From: Trueperella pyogenes
GTDB lineage: Bacteria > Actinomycetota > Actinomycetes > Actinomycetales > Actinomycetaceae
Assembly (NCBI RefSeq): GCF_900460345.1
Contig: NZ_UHHW01000002.1
Span: forward strand, 1,364,001-1,428,000
Reading direction: 5' to 3'
DNA: 64,000 nt
Shown here: positions 18,681-28,596 of the stretch, one piece after another
How positions within the stretch are numbered: the first letter of the stretch is position 1
Layout: every line of letters starts with the position of its first letter
Position numbers and translations under genes: made by a program
Notes under the pieces: generated by a model
What the model saw: the letters and a program-made list of their open reading frames with translations, nothing else
Database searches by the model: none
Told to the model about the DNA's origin: nothing

Positions 18681-19949
18681 CTAGGCAGTTCTGTCCTTCC
18701 GGCTGGTTAAAATGAGCGCCTCGCCGGTGCCGTCTACGGCTTCGGCGTCGATGAGAACTTTCTCCACGTCGTCGCGCGAGGGGATATCGAACATGAGCTC
18801 ACGCAGGATGTTTTCCAGGATCGAGCGCAAACCACGGGCGCCAGTGCCGCGTGCGATGGCCTCAGCAGCGATCTTCCGCATCGCCTCATCGGTGAACTCA
18901 AGCTTGACGCCGTCGAGCTCAAACATCTTCTGATATTGCTTCGTCAAGGCGTTGCGCGGAGTCTTGAGAATCTCGACGAGGTCTTCCTCGGACAGATCGT
19001 TCACCGTGGCGATCACCGGCAAGCGTCCCACGAGCTCCGGAATGAGACCGAATTTATGCAAATCTTCCGGCGTAGTTTGGCGTAGGAGAGCGCCCGCTGC
19101 CTCCGCCTGGTGCAAGGATGAGCCAAAGCCGATCCCACGCCGTCCAGTGCGGGAAGAAACGATATCTTCCATCCCGGCGAAGGCGCCAGCAACGATGAAT
19201 AGAATATTCGACGTGTCGATCTCGATAAACTCCTGCTGCGGGTGCTTGCGCCCGCCCTGCGGGGGAACTGCCGCTACTGTACCCTCGATAATCTTCAGCA
19301 GCGCCTGCTGAACGCCTTCTCCGGATACATCGCGGGTGATCGAGGGGTTCTCGCTCTTGCGGGAGATCTTGTCAATCTCGTCGATATAGATAATTCCGCG
19401 CTCTGCACGCGAGATATCCTCATCAGCGGCCTGGATGAGCTTGAGGAGAATGTTCTCCACGTCTTCGCCTACGTAGCCTGCCTCAGTCAACGCGGTAGCG
19501 TCGGCGATGGCGAAGGGCACGTCGAGGATCTTGGCCAGGGTCTGGGCGAGGTAAGTTTTGCCCGTGCCGGTCGGGCCTATCAGTAAGATGTTCGATTTAC
19601 CGATTTCAACTTGATCGGCGTCCTTCTTCGTATCGCTGATAGCCGACTGGGCGCGGATGCGCTTGTAATGGTTATAGACGGCAACGGCGAGGGTGCGCTT
19701 AGCCGAGTCCTGGCCGATGACGTACTCATTGAGAAAGTCGTAGATCTCCCGCGGCTTAGGAAGCTCGGTCTGCGGCTGGGCGGCGGCGTCCGCCGCGCCG
19801 AACTCTTCTTCAATGATCTCGTTGCACAGTTCAATGCACTCATCACAAATGTAGACCCCGGAGCCCGTGATGAGCTTTCGAACCTGGCGCTGGCTCTTTT
19901 GGCAAAACGAACACTTGAGCATGTCGGCCGCATCAGCGGTACGAGTCAT
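18681..19949 (-). CDS. clpX: ATP-dependent Clp protease ATP-binding subunit ClpX
   Basis: The 422-residue AAA+ unfoldase begins with a four-Cys zinc domain ([11 protein letters not shown] and [10 protein letters not shown]). Walker A is [15 protein letters not shown], Walker B is [10 protein letters not shown], and sensor 1 and 2 regions follow ([25 protein letters not shown]). It recognises and unfolds substrates and feeds them to ClpP. An AGAGG site lies 7 nt before the ATG. It is the last gene of the tig-clpP1-clpP2-clpX set. Confidence 0.97.
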   Translation of the reverse strand: MTRTADAADMLKCSFCQKSQRQVRKLITGSGVYICDECIELCNEIIEEEFGAADAAAQPQTELPKPREIYDFLNEYVIGQDSAKRTLAVAVYNHYKRIRAQSAISDTKKDADQVEIGKSNILLIGPTGTGKTYLAQTLAKILDVPFAIADATALTEAGYVGEDVENILLKLIQAADEDISRAERGIIYIDEIDKISRKSENPSITRDVSGEGVQQALLKIIEGTVAAVPPQGGRKHPQQEFIEIDTSNILFIVAGAFAGMEDIVSSRTGRRGIGFGSSLHQAEAAGALLRQTTPEDLHKFGLIPELVGRLPVIATVNDLSEEDLVEILKTPRNALTKQYQKMFELDGVKLEFTDEAMRKIAAEAIARGTGARGLRSILENILRELMFDIPSRDDVEKVLIDAEAVDGTGEALILTSRKDRTA

Positions 19950-20104
19950 CGTGCAACCTCTTTCTTCTCCCTCCTTATTTCACACCAATTCGCCACACTA
20001 AGCCAGTGCGGCGCGCCAAGATCGCCTGCCAGATATTCTCTTGGCGCTCGTAATGAAGGGCGACGCCGAAGCGCCGCCCTTGTCCGCACTGTCAGGAGCG
20101 TTGA

Positions 20105-20788
20105 CTAGCCTTCGATGCCCTGGCGGGATGCCTTCCGCGAGACGAGAACCTGATCGACGATACCGTATTCCTTCGCCTGAGTGGCAGTGAGGATCTTATC
20201 GCGCGAGATGTCCTTTTCAACGGTGGCGGCATCTTGGCCTGTGTGGAAGGCCAAGGTATCAATAAGCCACTGGTTCATCCGATCCATCTCTTCAGCGATG
20301 ATCGCGATGTCCGAAGCCTGCCCTTGCGCTCCCTGCATTGCCGGCTGGTGAATGAGCACGCGCGCGTTGGGCAGCGCGAGACGACGCCCGGGCGAGCCAC
20401 CCGCAAGCAACACGGCCGCAGCCGAAGCGGCCTGGCCCAGACACACTGTCTGGATCTCGGGCTTGATGTATTGCATCGTGTCGTAGATGGCGGTCAACGC
20501 CGTGAAAGAACCACCCGGAGAGTTAATGTACATGGTGATTGGGGACTCTGGATCCTGGGACTCCAAGACGAGGAGCTGCGCCATGACGTCGTCGGCCGAG
20601 GCGTCATCCACTTGTACACCGAGGAAGATAATGCGATCCTCGAACAACTTCGCGTACGGGTCCTGGCGCTTGTAGCCGTACGGAGTGCGCTCTTCGAAAC
20701 TGGGCAAGACATAACGGTTCGACGGCATCTGTGGAGCAGTGCCTCCGGCCATTGCCTGTGCGGAGGAAAGTGTTATTGCGTTCATCAT
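20105..20788 (-). CDS. clpP2: ATP-dependent Clp protease proteolytic subunit 2
   Basis: The 227-residue protein is a ClpP serine peptidase. The catalytic Ser is in CLGQAASAAAVLL, His in VLIHQPAMQG and Asp in ISRDKILTATQAKEYG. It has an N-terminal extension of about 25 residues relative to ClpP1. In actinobacteria ClpP1 and ClpP2 form a mixed two-ring tetradecamer. It starts 9 bp after clpP1, clear evidence of an operon. Two successive ATG codons are possible starts. Confidence 0.95.
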   Translation of the reverse strand: MMNAITLSSAQAMAGGTAPQMPSNRYVLPSFEERTPYGYKRQDPYAKLFEDRIIFLGVQVDDASADDVMAQLLVLESQDPESPITMYINSPGGSFTALTAIYDTMQYIKPEIQTVCLGQAASAAAVLLAGGSPGRRLALPNARVLIHQPAMQGAQGQASDIAIIAEEMDRMNQWLIDTLAFHTGQDAATVEKDISRDKILTATQAKEYGIVDQVLVSRKASRQGIEG

Positions 20789-20797
20789 TGCCGCTCC

Positions 20798-21427
20798 TTA
20801 ATTCTCACCGGCGCCGAAGCTGGCTCCGCGCTCTACACCCCCGCCGCCGACGACGGCCGAGGAGCTTTCGATAATGTGGTCAACAAATCCATACTCGAGG
20901 GCCTCTTGGGCTGTGAACCACTTGTCGCGGTCCGAATCCTCCAGAATCTGCTCCACGGACTTGCCGGTGTGCTTAGCATTGAGCGCCGAGAGTTCTTCCT
21001 TCATCTTCAAGATGAGGTCAGCGTTGATGCGGATCTCCGTGGCCGTACCCTGAACCCCGCCAAGCGGCTGATGCATGAGGACGCGGGTGTGCGGGGTAAT
21101 GTAACGCTTACCCTTCGCGCCTGCAGTCAGCAGGAACTGACCCATCGACGCCGCCAGCCCCATGCCCACGGTTGCCACGTCCGGCTTGATGTACTGCATC
21201 GTGTCAAAAATCGCCATACCCGCCGTGACCGAACCTCCCGGCGAGTTAATGTAGAGGTAGATATCCTTTTCTGGATCCTCCGCCGCAAGCAAGAGCAGCT
21301 GAGCGGAAATCATGTTGGCTAGCTCGTCGGTGACCTGGTCGCCCAGCCAGATAATGCGCTCTTTCAAGAGGCGATTAAAAATCGAATCACCAAGGCCGAA
21401 ACCCTGGCCTTCAGATGAATGTGGCAT
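20798..21427 (-). CDS. clpP1: ATP-dependent Clp protease proteolytic subunit 1
   Basis: The 209-residue ClpP has the catalytic Ser in [16 protein letters not shown], His in [12 protein letters not shown] and Asp in [17 protein letters not shown]. The [14 protein letters not shown] handle region is also present. It is the tig-proximal of two clpP genes and probably forms mixed ClpP1P2 particles. Numbering follows gene order in other actinobacteria. Upstream, a 213-bp gap ends in the strong tig terminator. Confidence 0.95.
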   Translation of the reverse strand: MPHSSEGQGFGLGDSIFNRLLKERIIWLGDQVTDELANMISAQLLLLAAEDPEKDIYLYINSPGGSVTAGMAIFDTMQYIKPDVATVGMGLAASMGQFLLTAGAKGKRYITPHTRVLMHQPLGGVQGTATEIRINADLILKMKEELSALNAKHTGKSVEQILEDSDRDKWFTAQEALEYGFVDHIIESSSAVVGGGGVERGASFGAGEN

Positions 21428-21590
21428 GGTGTTCTCCTTCGCCCTTCCGGGTGGATTGGAATTGCGGGGCTTTTCAGCCTGTTGCCCTCATGCGTGGTGG
21501 GCACGGCTCCCCTTCACTCAACTGATACTAATGAAGCCGCTTCCCGCGACCATTCTCGAACGCTCGCTTTTCGCTGATGGCACATATGGC

Positions 21591-21632
21591 GCGAAAAGGG
21601 CGGGAGCTCAGAGACACTCCCGCCCTTTTCGC
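21591..21632 (-). terminator. Strong terminator after trigger factor gene
   Basis: GCGAAAAGGGCGGGAG (21591-21606) and CTCCCGCCCTTTTCGC (21617-21632) form a perfect 16-bp stem with a 10-nt loop, 8 bp after the tig stop. The A/T tracts inside the stem allow termination in either direction. It implies that tig and clpP1P2 are at least partly separate transcripts. Confidence 0.85.
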
Positions 21633-21640
21633 ACTAGTGC

Positions 21641-23170
21641 TTAGGCCTCAAGCTTCGTGATTAGGGTCTTGCGTGCCTTGCCGTTCTTCTCGGCCTCCAG
21701 GACTCGAGCCTTCTCGGTGTCGTCGGCAGACTCGACGTAGGCGAGAACCTCGTCAACCTTGTGCTCGGCCGGATCGAAGTCGCCAGCGGGAGCTTCCGCA
21801 GCGGACTCGGCGGGAGCTTCCGCTACAGCCTTCGCCTTCTTCGTCGCCGCGGGCTTGGCGGTGAACTCCGGGGTGACTTCACCTTCCGGCTTCTCACCGA
21901 GAATAGCGTTCACGTCGACGTCGTTGCCGTTCTCGTCCTTGACCTGAGCTAGGCGAAGAGCAGACATGACCGCCTTGTTACGGGCAAGTTCGCCGGCAAA
22001 GGCGCCAATCTGACCGGTCTGGGCGGCAGCCTGAACGAACTGGTTCGGGTCCATGCCATACATCTGAGCCTGGGTCACGAGGAAGTCGATCAGCTCTTCC
22101 TGGCCAACATTCACCTTGAACGCCTCTGCGTAGGTGTCGAGCAGGAGCTGGCTGCGCAGGCCATCTTCGATCTCAGCGCGGATTTCCGCTGCGTGCGCGT
22201 CGTCGCCCTCCTTGCCCTCATTCTTGAGGTGAGAAGCGACCTCCTCGTCAATGACGCCCTGCGGCAACGGGAAGTCCGAAGCCGCGATCAGCTGATCGAC
22301 GAGCTTCTGGTATGCGCCCGAAAGCTGCGAGTTCGCCTTCGACTTCTCGGCACTCTCCCGAAGGGAGGTCCTAAGCTCGTCAATCGTGTCGAATTCGGAA
22401 GCGATCTGCGCGAAGTCGTCATCGGCGTCAGGAAGCACGGACTCCTTGACAGAGTGGACGGTGATCGTCACGTCAGCCTCTTCACCCTCGTGCTCGCCGC
22501 CAGCAAGCTTCGCCGTGAACTCGACTGTCGCCCCAGCCTTGGCGCCTTTGAGGGCTTCGTCCTGTCCCTCGAGCATGTTGCCGTCGCCGATACGATAGGA
22601 GATGCCCGAAACCTCGTCGACCTCCTCATCACCGATCTTGGCAACGAGGTCGATATTGACGTAGTCGCCCTCGGCTGCTTCGCGCTCGACAGTCGTCAAG
22701 GTAGCGAAACGCTCACGCAAAGCCACGAGTTCAGCTTCGACGTCCTCATCAGTGACCTCAAGTGCCGGAACCTCAACCGTGAAGTCTGCCGGATTCGGCA
22801 TCCAAATGTCTGGACGGATATCCACTTCCACGGTGAACTTCAGCGCCGTGGAGTCATCCTTGCCCTTCATCTCCGGCACTTCGCTGATCTCAACCTCTGG
22901 GCGCGACATCGGGACGACGCCCGCTTCCGCAACAGCCGCCTGGTAGTACTTATCCAGGTTGTCGTTGATAGCCTGCTCGATGATGTAGCCGCGACCAATC
23001 TTCGACTCGAGCACGCGACGCGGCGCCTTGCCCTTACGGAAGCCAGGGATGCTCACCTGCTTGGCCACTTCCTTAGCTGCCTTCTCGTAATCCGACTCGA
23101 ATTCGCTAGCAGAAACCTCAATGCTCAGCTTGGCACGGGTTTCGCTCACGTTCTCTACGATCTGCTTCAC
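21641..23170 (-). CDS. tig: Trigger factor (ribosome-associated chaperone, peptidyl-prolyl isomerase)
   Basis: The 509-residue chaperone has the ribosome-binding signature IPGFRKGKAPRRV in its N-terminal domain, an FKBP-type domain (about 150-245) and a C-terminal arm domain rich in helix. It meets nascent chains at the ribosome exit. Beyond the usual length there is an Ala-rich linker (KPAATKKAKAVAEAPAESAA) and a small terminal motif, VDEVLAYVESADDTEKARVL then EAEKNGKARKTLI. The start is GTG at 23170 with GGAG 4 nt upstream. Downstream lie clpP1P2 and clpX. Confidence 0.96.
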   Translation of the reverse strand: MKQIVENVSETRAKLSIEVSASEFESDYEKAAKEVAKQVSIPGFRKGKAPRRVLESKIGRGYIIEQAINDNLDKYYQAAVAEAGVVPMSRPEVEISEVPEMKGKDDSTALKFTVEVDIRPDIWMPNPADFTVEVPALEVTDEDVEAELVALRERFATLTTVEREAAEGDYVNIDLVAKIGDEEVDEVSGISYRIGDGNMLEGQDEALKGAKAGATVEFTAKLAGGEHEGEEADVTITVHSVKESVLPDADDDFAQIASEFDTIDELRTSLRESAEKSKANSQLSGAYQKLVDQLIAASDFPLPQGVIDEEVASHLKNEGKEGDDAHAAEIRAEIEDGLRSQLLLDTYAEAFKVNVGQEELIDFLVTQAQMYGMDPNQFVQAAAQTGQIGAFAGELARNKAVMSALRLAQVKDENGNDVDVNAILGEKPEGEVTPEFTAKPAATKKAKAVAEAPAESAAEAPAGDFDPAEHKVDEVLAYVESADDTEKARVLEAEKNGKARKTLITKLEA

Positions 23171-23336
23171 TGTTCTCCACTCGGGTTGGGGACATTACGT
23201 CCATTTCTCGCTATACGTGCGCCCATGGCACACACCACCGACCATCATAAATCAATTCGGCGTTATTCTTGACATTCGGCGTCATGAAAGGAGCCACAAG
23301 GTCTTTGGTAGAGGCTTCTCTTGCCTCGCTGCCCTC

Positions 23337-24287
23337 TCAAAAAGGCGCCACTTTTTCTGCGGGCGGGAAGATCTCATCGAGGGCGGCCAAGTCGGCGTCG
23401 TCGAGTCGGATGTCCACGGCTTTTGCGTTGGAAACGATCTGTTCCGGCTTCGTCGCGCCCGCGATAATCGAGGCCACTGGCTCCTGGTGGGCCAGCCACG
23501 CGATAGCGAGCGTGGCCTGTTCGATCCCACGCTCGGCACAGAAATCGCGATATTGGCGAAGTTGAGCCATGTCAGCCGCATCGAGTTTAGGATTGCCGGG
23601 CTTTAGGCGCGCTCCTTCGGGGACGGCGTCGGTGTACTTACCCGTGAGCAAACCCGCGGCGAGCGGAAAATACGGCACAAGCCCCAAGCCGTAGTGACGT
23701 GAAGCGGGCACGATCTCCTGTTCGGCACGCCGGTCGATGAGGTTGTAATGGTTCTGGGTAGCCACAAGTTTGCCGCGGCTAGCGAGCTCGGCAGTCGCGG
23801 CGGTCTGCCATCCCGCCATGTTAGAAACGGCGTAATAGCGAATCTTGCCCTGGTCTACTGCGTTCTCAAGCGCATCCACAGTCTCCTCTAGCGGGGTGTG
23901 CGGATCGGGCGAATGGTAGTAGTACAGGTCGATGTAGTCGGTGTTCAGTCGCCTTAATGACTCCTCGAGACGCGCAAGCATGTAGCGGCGCGATCCGCGC
24001 GCACTGTGCCCGTCCCCGTCAAGCGGCATGCCAAACTTCGTGGCAATGACGACGTCGTCGCGGCGCTCCCCCAAGGCCCTACCGAGCAATTCCTCGGAGA
24101 GCCCAGCGCGCTTGCCGTACACGTTGGCCGAATCGAAGTACGTGATACCGGCATCCAGCGCCGCGTTCACGACGGCGGTGGCGCCCTTCTCGTCTTCGCT
24201 CACGGTTCCTGCCCGGCCGAGGTTGTTTGCCCCGTAACCGAGCACGGAGACAACTAACCCTGACTGCCCCAAACGTCTGTATTCCAT
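23337..24287 (-). CDS. Aldo/keto reductase
   Basis: A 316-residue NADPH-dependent TIM-barrel reductase. It contains YGANNLGR, the catalytic region ITYFDSANVYGKRAGLSEE (Asp and Tyr), TKFGMP with the active-site Lys, YYYHSPDPHTPLEETVDAL and the C-terminal cofactor motif SIIAGATKPEQIVSNAKA. It is closest to the YajO/potassium-channel beta-like group. The ATG at 24287 follows AAGGAG by 5 nt; a GTG two codons earlier is too close to it. The substrate is unknown. It is transcribed alone, 89 bp from the glycan locus on the same strand. Confidence 0.9.
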   Translation of the reverse strand: MEYRRLGQSGLVVSVLGYGANNLGRAGTVSEDEKGATAVVNAALDAGITYFDSANVYGKRAGLSEELLGRALGERRDDVVIATKFGMPLDGDGHSARGSRRYMLARLEESLRRLNTDYIDLYYYHSPDPHTPLEETVDALENAVDQGKIRYYAVSNMAGWQTAATAELASRGKLVATQNHYNLIDRRAEQEIVPASRHYGLGLVPYFPLAAGLLTGKYTDAVPEGARLKPGNPKLDAADMAQLRQYRDFCAERGIEQATLAIAWLAHQEPVASIIAGATKPEQIVSNAKAVDIRLDDADLAALDEIFPPAEKVAPF

Positions 24288-24376
24288 CTGCACTCCTTCG
24301 CTCTAACCTTAAGCTTCCGCCAGTTTATGGCGGCAAGCCCAACGATGCAGGCCGTCATGGCTATGAGCGAATTCGC

Positions 24377-25267
24377 CTAACCGATCACTTTCCACGGAGG
24401 GGTCGACAGCAGGACGGCGTCGTATTCCGCCATGAGCGAGTCTTCGTACTCGCCGTGATAGCTCCCGGACAGGAAGCGGTCGAAAGCTTCGACGCGCAAC
24501 CGTTCCCACGACTGCCGCTCCTGACCAGGAATAATGGGATACCAGGCCACGCCTTGCGCGGCAGCGGCCGCCCGGTCGCCAGGGGCATCGCCGATGAGGA
24601 GAATATGGTCGTCATCATACTTGCCCTTTGCCGCCAGCCGCAGGTGATCGGCCTTCGTCCCCATCTCCTGTCCGGCCATCACCTGCATATAACGGTCGAG
24701 GCCATGCTCAGCCCATTCGCGCTCGAGGAAGCGGGTGGAAGCCGCAGAAACTGTCATCAGGTCGGCCCTTTCGCTCATGAGCTCGAAGGCCTCTCTCACG
24801 CCAGGGAACGGAGCACAGCCGTGCACCATCCACTCGACCATGCGATTGACGCCTTCGCCCCACGCGATGCAGCGATCGATCTCGCCGGAGGGATGCGCAT
24901 CGGCGAATTGCCGGATACCACCGGCTGACAGCGGCAGACCCGAGGCGAGGAACGCTTTGAGCTGCGTGCCCTCCGGCAACACCACCCCGCGCTCTAGCAC
25001 CTCTGGGCGCTCCTTGAGCCGATCGAAAATGAGATCCAAGGTGACCCAGCGGTTCATCCCTCTAGTGGTGGAAAGGAGATTGACGAATATCGCCGTCTCG
25101 CGCACCAGGGACGAGATGGGCTGGAGGTCGAAGTACTTGATGTAACACGGGGTAAAGCACTCGTAGTGTTTGATGTCCATCGCGTCGATCGCACAGCCAT
25201 CGGAGTCGATCCCGACGAAGAAATCTTTCGTCGGCCGGTGTTCGATCAGTGGTTGAGCTAGGTTCAT
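24377..25267 (-). CDS. HAD-superfamily hydrolase of the glycan locus
   Basis: The 296-residue protein carries all four HAD motifs: GIDSDGCAID near residue 20 (nucleophile Asp and the second Asp), VSAAST, the Lys in GTKADHLRLA, and LLIGDAPGDRAAA. It is probably a phosphatase of a sugar phosphate or similar metabolite, with an unusually large cap (about residues 35-150). Its ATG overlaps the stop of the GH3 gene in a TGATG arrangement, so the two are translationally coupled and should share a pathway. Confidence 0.85.
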   Translation of the reverse strand: MNLAQPLIEHRPTKDFFVGIDSDGCAIDAMDIKHYECFTPCYIKYFDLQPISSLVRETAIFVNLLSTTRGMNRWVTLDLIFDRLKERPEVLERGVVLPEGTQLKAFLASGLPLSAGGIRQFADAHPSGEIDRCIAWGEGVNRMVEWMVHGCAPFPGVREAFELMSERADLMTVSAASTRFLEREWAEHGLDRYMQVMAGQEMGTKADHLRLAAKGKYDDDHILLIGDAPGDRAAAAAQGVAWYPIIPGQERQSWERLRVEAFDRFLSGSYHGEYEDSLMAEYDAVLLSTPPWKVIG

Positions 25268-27036
25268 CAGATCCTCGTATCAATCTTTCCGCAGAAGGCA
25301 TCCACAGGGCTCACGCCCACGAATTCAGACTTGCCCTCCAACTTGTTGAGCAGGATCTCGAGCGTGTCCTCGCGGTCGTCGTAGGCGTTGATATAGGTCT
25401 TGACCTGCGGGACGTCGACCAAGGCGTACGGCGTCGCAGTCGAGACATAAATCGTGGGAATCTCGTGAACATACCAAGGAATGTCCACGGTCCCCTTAGT
25501 CGCCGGCCAGGCCACTCGCTCCGTGGGTTGCATGAGGCCGTCGATCTTGGACACCATCAGGACGAGGTCATAATTGTCCGTCAGCGCGGCGATCGGTGCC
25601 TTGCCTGCGTAGACATTTTTCACGGCTTGCGCCTGCTCATCGGGCGACATCGCGGCCAGCTTATCTAAGAGCGACTCGTGCCGCGTCACCTCGTAGCCAC
25701 GCTCGCGCAGCTTGTCCGCGACGACGTCGGCCGGGTGCGTGGCCGCTCCTCCGCCTCCAAAGGCTCGTGAAATGGGGTTGGCCGGTCCGCCTACTGCGAC
25801 GACGAGCACGCGCTTCGTCGTCGTCGGCGAAATCGGCAGCACCGCCTGCTTGTTCTTCACAAGCGTGATTCCTGCTTCGGATACTGCCCCTGCCACTGCC
25901 GTGTTCTCTGGCAGGCCGATCCGCGCGAGTGCCTCAGCCTTGCCTGGGAAAAGTTCTTCGCGTGGTATCTTGTGCAGACTGAGGCGCGCCTTCAATCCTA
26001 GGATACGCTCAAGTGCCTCGTGCAGGCGTTGCTCAGTGACGACGCCGTCCTCATAGCCTTTCTTCATCCAGGCGATATCTTCATCTGGATCGTTGAAGAA
26101 GAGGAAGAGGTCTGCGCCGGCCGCAATGGCGGCAGGCAGGAGGTCTTTGCGCGCCATTGCCCCTGTCAGGCCCACCATGTGCGAGGCGTCCGTGACCACT
26201 ACCCCGTTGAAGCCAAGCTTCCCACGCAGCAGATCCGTCAGAAGCTCTTTGGACAAGGTGGCGGGCAGCAGATCGTCCTCGCTCATGGCCGGGTTGAAGT
26301 GCTTTTGGTAGGCAGGCAACATGATGTGTCCGACCATAATGGACGGCAGGCCGTCGTCGATCAGCCCTTGATAGACCTTCCCGAAAGTCTCGTCCCACTC
26401 TTGGGTGGAATAAGAGTTGACCGACGCCGACAGGTGCTGGTCGCGCTCGTCAATACCGTCACCTGGAAAGTGCTTGGCGGTAGGCATGATTCCCGACTCC
26501 ATGATGCCACGCATATATTGCCTGGATAATTCGAGAACTTGATTGGGATCTGCTGAGAATGCGCGAGTAGAGATGATGGGGTTGCGCCAATTGCGCATGA
26601 TGTCCACGATCGGGGCGAATGACCAGTTGCAGCCGACTGCCGCGGCCTCCACACCAGAGATTCGCCCCATCTCGTAGGCATAATGGGGATCGTTGGTAGC
26701 TGCGATCTTCACTGCGTGGCCGACGTAGGTGCCATCGGTGACTGCGCCATCGCCGCCGCGTTCGGTATTGGCGGCAATGAGAAGCGGGATCTTCGCAGCT
26801 GTTTGCAGGATGCGGTTCTGTTCCCACACCTCGGCAGCAGTGCCGGGGTTATACCGGACGGCTCCGATGTGATACGTCTTCAGAACTGACGTCAGATATT
26901 CTTCCTCGCGCGAGGCACCCATATTGACGAACAGTTGCCCGATCTTCTCATCCAGACTCATCGACTCGATGGTAGTCTCGACCCAGTCGATGTCCTCCTG
27001 GGTTAAGTTGAACGGCTTCGCATTGAGATCAACCAT
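25267..27036 (-). CDS. Glycoside hydrolase family 3 protein (beta-N-acetylhexosaminidase-like)
   Basis: The 589-residue cytoplasmic enzyme has a GH3 N-terminal barrel. It has the NagZ-type motif KHFPGDGIDERDQHLS near residue 165, and GVVVTDASHM near 270 holds the likely nucleophile Asp. A GH3 C-terminal domain with RVLVVAVGGPANPISRAFGG follows. No signal peptide is visible. The ATG at 27036 lies 5 nt after GAGGAG. It is placed between a GPH symporter gene and the HAD gene, opposite a beta-glucuronidase. I infer a role in cutting imported hexosamine-containing oligosaccharides; beta-glucosidase activity is an alternative. Confidence 0.85.
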   Translation of the reverse strand: MVDLNAKPFNLTQEDIDWVETTIESMSLDEKIGQLFVNMGASREEEYLTSVLKTYHIGAVRYNPGTAAEVWEQNRILQTAAKIPLLIAANTERGGDGAVTDGTYVGHAVKIAATNDPHYAYEMGRISGVEAAAVGCNWSFAPIVDIMRNWRNPIISTRAFSADPNQVLELSRQYMRGIMESGIMPTAKHFPGDGIDERDQHLSASVNSYSTQEWDETFGKVYQGLIDDGLPSIMVGHIMLPAYQKHFNPAMSEDDLLPATLSKELLTDLLRGKLGFNGVVVTDASHMVGLTGAMARKDLLPAAIAAGADLFLFFNDPDEDIAWMKKGYEDGVVTEQRLHEALERILGLKARLSLHKIPREELFPGKAEALARIGLPENTAVAGAVSEAGITLVKNKQAVLPISPTTTKRVLVVAVGGPANPISRAFGGGGAATHPADVVADKLRERGYEVTRHESLLDKLAAMSPDEQAQAVKNVYAGKAPIAALTDNYDLVLMVSKIDGLMQPTERVAWPATKGTVDIPWYVHEIPTIYVSTATPYALVDVPQVKTYINAYDDREDTLEILLNKLEGKSEFVGVSPVDAFCGKIDTRI

Positions 27037-27069
27037 GATCACTCCTCAAGTTTGTTGCGCAAGCTGGGT

Positions 27070-28491
27070 CTAGACGTCGGCACCGCGCTTAGCGCGCAGG
27101 ATTTCCACGTTGTTCTCCACCACATTGCGCTTGAGCGGGTAGAGGAAGATCAACGCGAGAGCCACGAGAACACATCCGATACCGGGCACGAGGTTGGCCA
27201 ACGTGTAGATGGAATTGACGACCTCCTGCGATTGGGGAAGCCCTTGTGCAGCAACCGTCGAATCGTAACCGATCCAGGTCAACGCGTAACCAGTCAGGCC
27301 GCCGGCTAGCGCCTGACCCAACTTGCGCGCCCAAGAGTAGACCGAATACACGGTTGCGTCGTCACGGTTTCCGCAACGGACTTCCTGGTAGTCGATGACG
27401 TCGATAATAAACGCCCAGATCAGGTAGTTGAAAGTGGCGATGCAGAACATGGCCACGGCGTAGCCGACGATCCACAGGGTGACGTTCTCAAGCTTCATTA
27501 TCCACAAGCCGATGAGGATCGCGCCCGCGGTAAGCATAGCCGTTGCCGCAACCTCGGCCTTGCCGAAACGCTTAGCGGCGAGCGGAGCCAGAACGATGAG
27601 CGTCAATGCTGGCAAGAGACCAGCGAGGTTGGCCACGGAGACGATCTTGCCATCGCCGAACCAGTTCAGGAACAGGTAAGACAGCATCTGGCCAAGGAAG
27701 AGATTCGCAACGAGGAGAAGCAGGGCGGCACAGATGAGGCCGAGCAGCGCACGATTCGTCAGGACGGTCTTGAGCATACTGCCAATGCCCACTGGCGTGG
27801 CGTTTTCCGTGGCGCGGATGCGTTCCGTGGAAAGGGTGTAGCAGATGGCGTAGCAGACGACCGCGAGGATCGAGCAAGCGATAGCCGCATACGTCATACG
27901 CGGGCCCGATATGATGGACACGCCGGCCTCGTTCGTCACGAAGACGACGAGCGGGAGCGCAGACATGATGGTGAGCTGGGCAAGGGTAGCACCAGTGGAG
28001 CGCCACACCGACAGCTGAGCGCGGTGATCGGGGCTATCCGAGATGACCGATGCCATCGAACCATAGGGGATGTTGATCGCGGTGTAGAACACAGAGCCCC
28101 ACAGGAAGTAGGTGGCGCACATCCATACCAGCTTCATTGCGTAGGAGTCGAAGCTGGCAGTAAATGAGAGGTACATCAGGGCGGAGGCTAGAGCTACGGG
28201 GATGGCGATGTACTTGATCCAACGGCGGAACTTGTCTGCCCCGTCCTTCAACGGCATACGATCAATGAGCACGCCCATAGCAACATCAGTAAAGCCATCG
28301 ACCAGGCGTGCAACTAACAACAGCGTGCCAACGTGAGCCGCCTGGATTCCAACAACGTTCGTGTAAAACACCGTGAAGAACATTGCCTGTAAAATGAACG
28401 TGAAGTCGTTGCCGAAATCACCGAACATGTAACCCAGCTTGTCTCTAAAACCGAAAGGTCGAGCAAAGCTCTTTGGCGTTGTGACTGTCAT
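27070..28491 (-). CDS. Glycoside-pentoside-hexuronide (GPH) family cation symporter
   Basis: The 473-residue transporter has about 12 membrane segments and the GPH opening FRDKLGYMFGDFGNDFTF, with the conserved loop VARLVDGFTDVAMGVLIDRM after helix 2. YQEVRCGNRDDATVYSVYSW in the central loop is typical of the family. GPH proteins bring in glycosides or glucuronides with Na+ or H+. It heads the minus-strand GH3-HAD unit and is divergent from the beta-glucuronidase gene, so it is a good candidate glucuronide importer. Confidence 0.92.
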   Translation of the reverse strand: MTVTTPKSFARPFGFRDKLGYMFGDFGNDFTFILQAMFFTVFYTNVVGIQAAHVGTLLLVARLVDGFTDVAMGVLIDRMPLKDGADKFRRWIKYIAIPVALASALMYLSFTASFDSYAMKLVWMCATYFLWGSVFYTAINIPYGSMASVISDSPDHRAQLSVWRSTGATLAQLTIMSALPLVVFVTNEAGVSIISGPRMTYAAIACSILAVVCYAICYTLSTERIRATENATPVGIGSMLKTVLTNRALLGLICAALLLLVANLFLGQMLSYLFLNWFGDGKIVSVANLAGLLPALTLIVLAPLAAKRFGKAEVAATAMLTAGAILIGLWIMKLENVTLWIVGYAVAMFCIATFNYLIWAFIIDVIDYQEVRCGNRDDATVYSVYSWARKLGQALAGGLTGYALTWIGYDSTVAAQGLPQSQEVVNSIYTLANLVPGIGCVLVALALIFLYPLKRNVVENNVEILRAKRGADV

Positions 28492-28519
28492 GTTTTCCCT
28501 CCCCGTGCATCCTTGCAGG

Positions 28520-28594
28520 TTCGCTAAATTGCGACGCGCCTTCGCGTCGACGACGTAAGCCCGATATAACCACCAAAAATTCGCTCAATCGCGA
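28520..28594. promoter_or_regulatory. Two operator-like repeats between symporter and beta-glucuronidase genes
   Basis: TTCGCTAAATTGCGA (28520-28534) and TTCGCTCAATCGCGA (28580-28594) differ at two positions and share TCGC/GCGA arms around a 6-bp centre. They lie exactly 60 bp apart in the divergent promoter region. They are the best candidates for binding sites of the LacI-type regulator encoded next door. Confidence 0.6.
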
Positions 28595-28596
28595 CA

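Noticed and set aside
21428-21590. Possible tRNA or small RNA in the clpP1-tig gap
   Set aside because: No cloverleaf or conserved RNA fold could be recognised; only the strong terminator next to tig is convincing.
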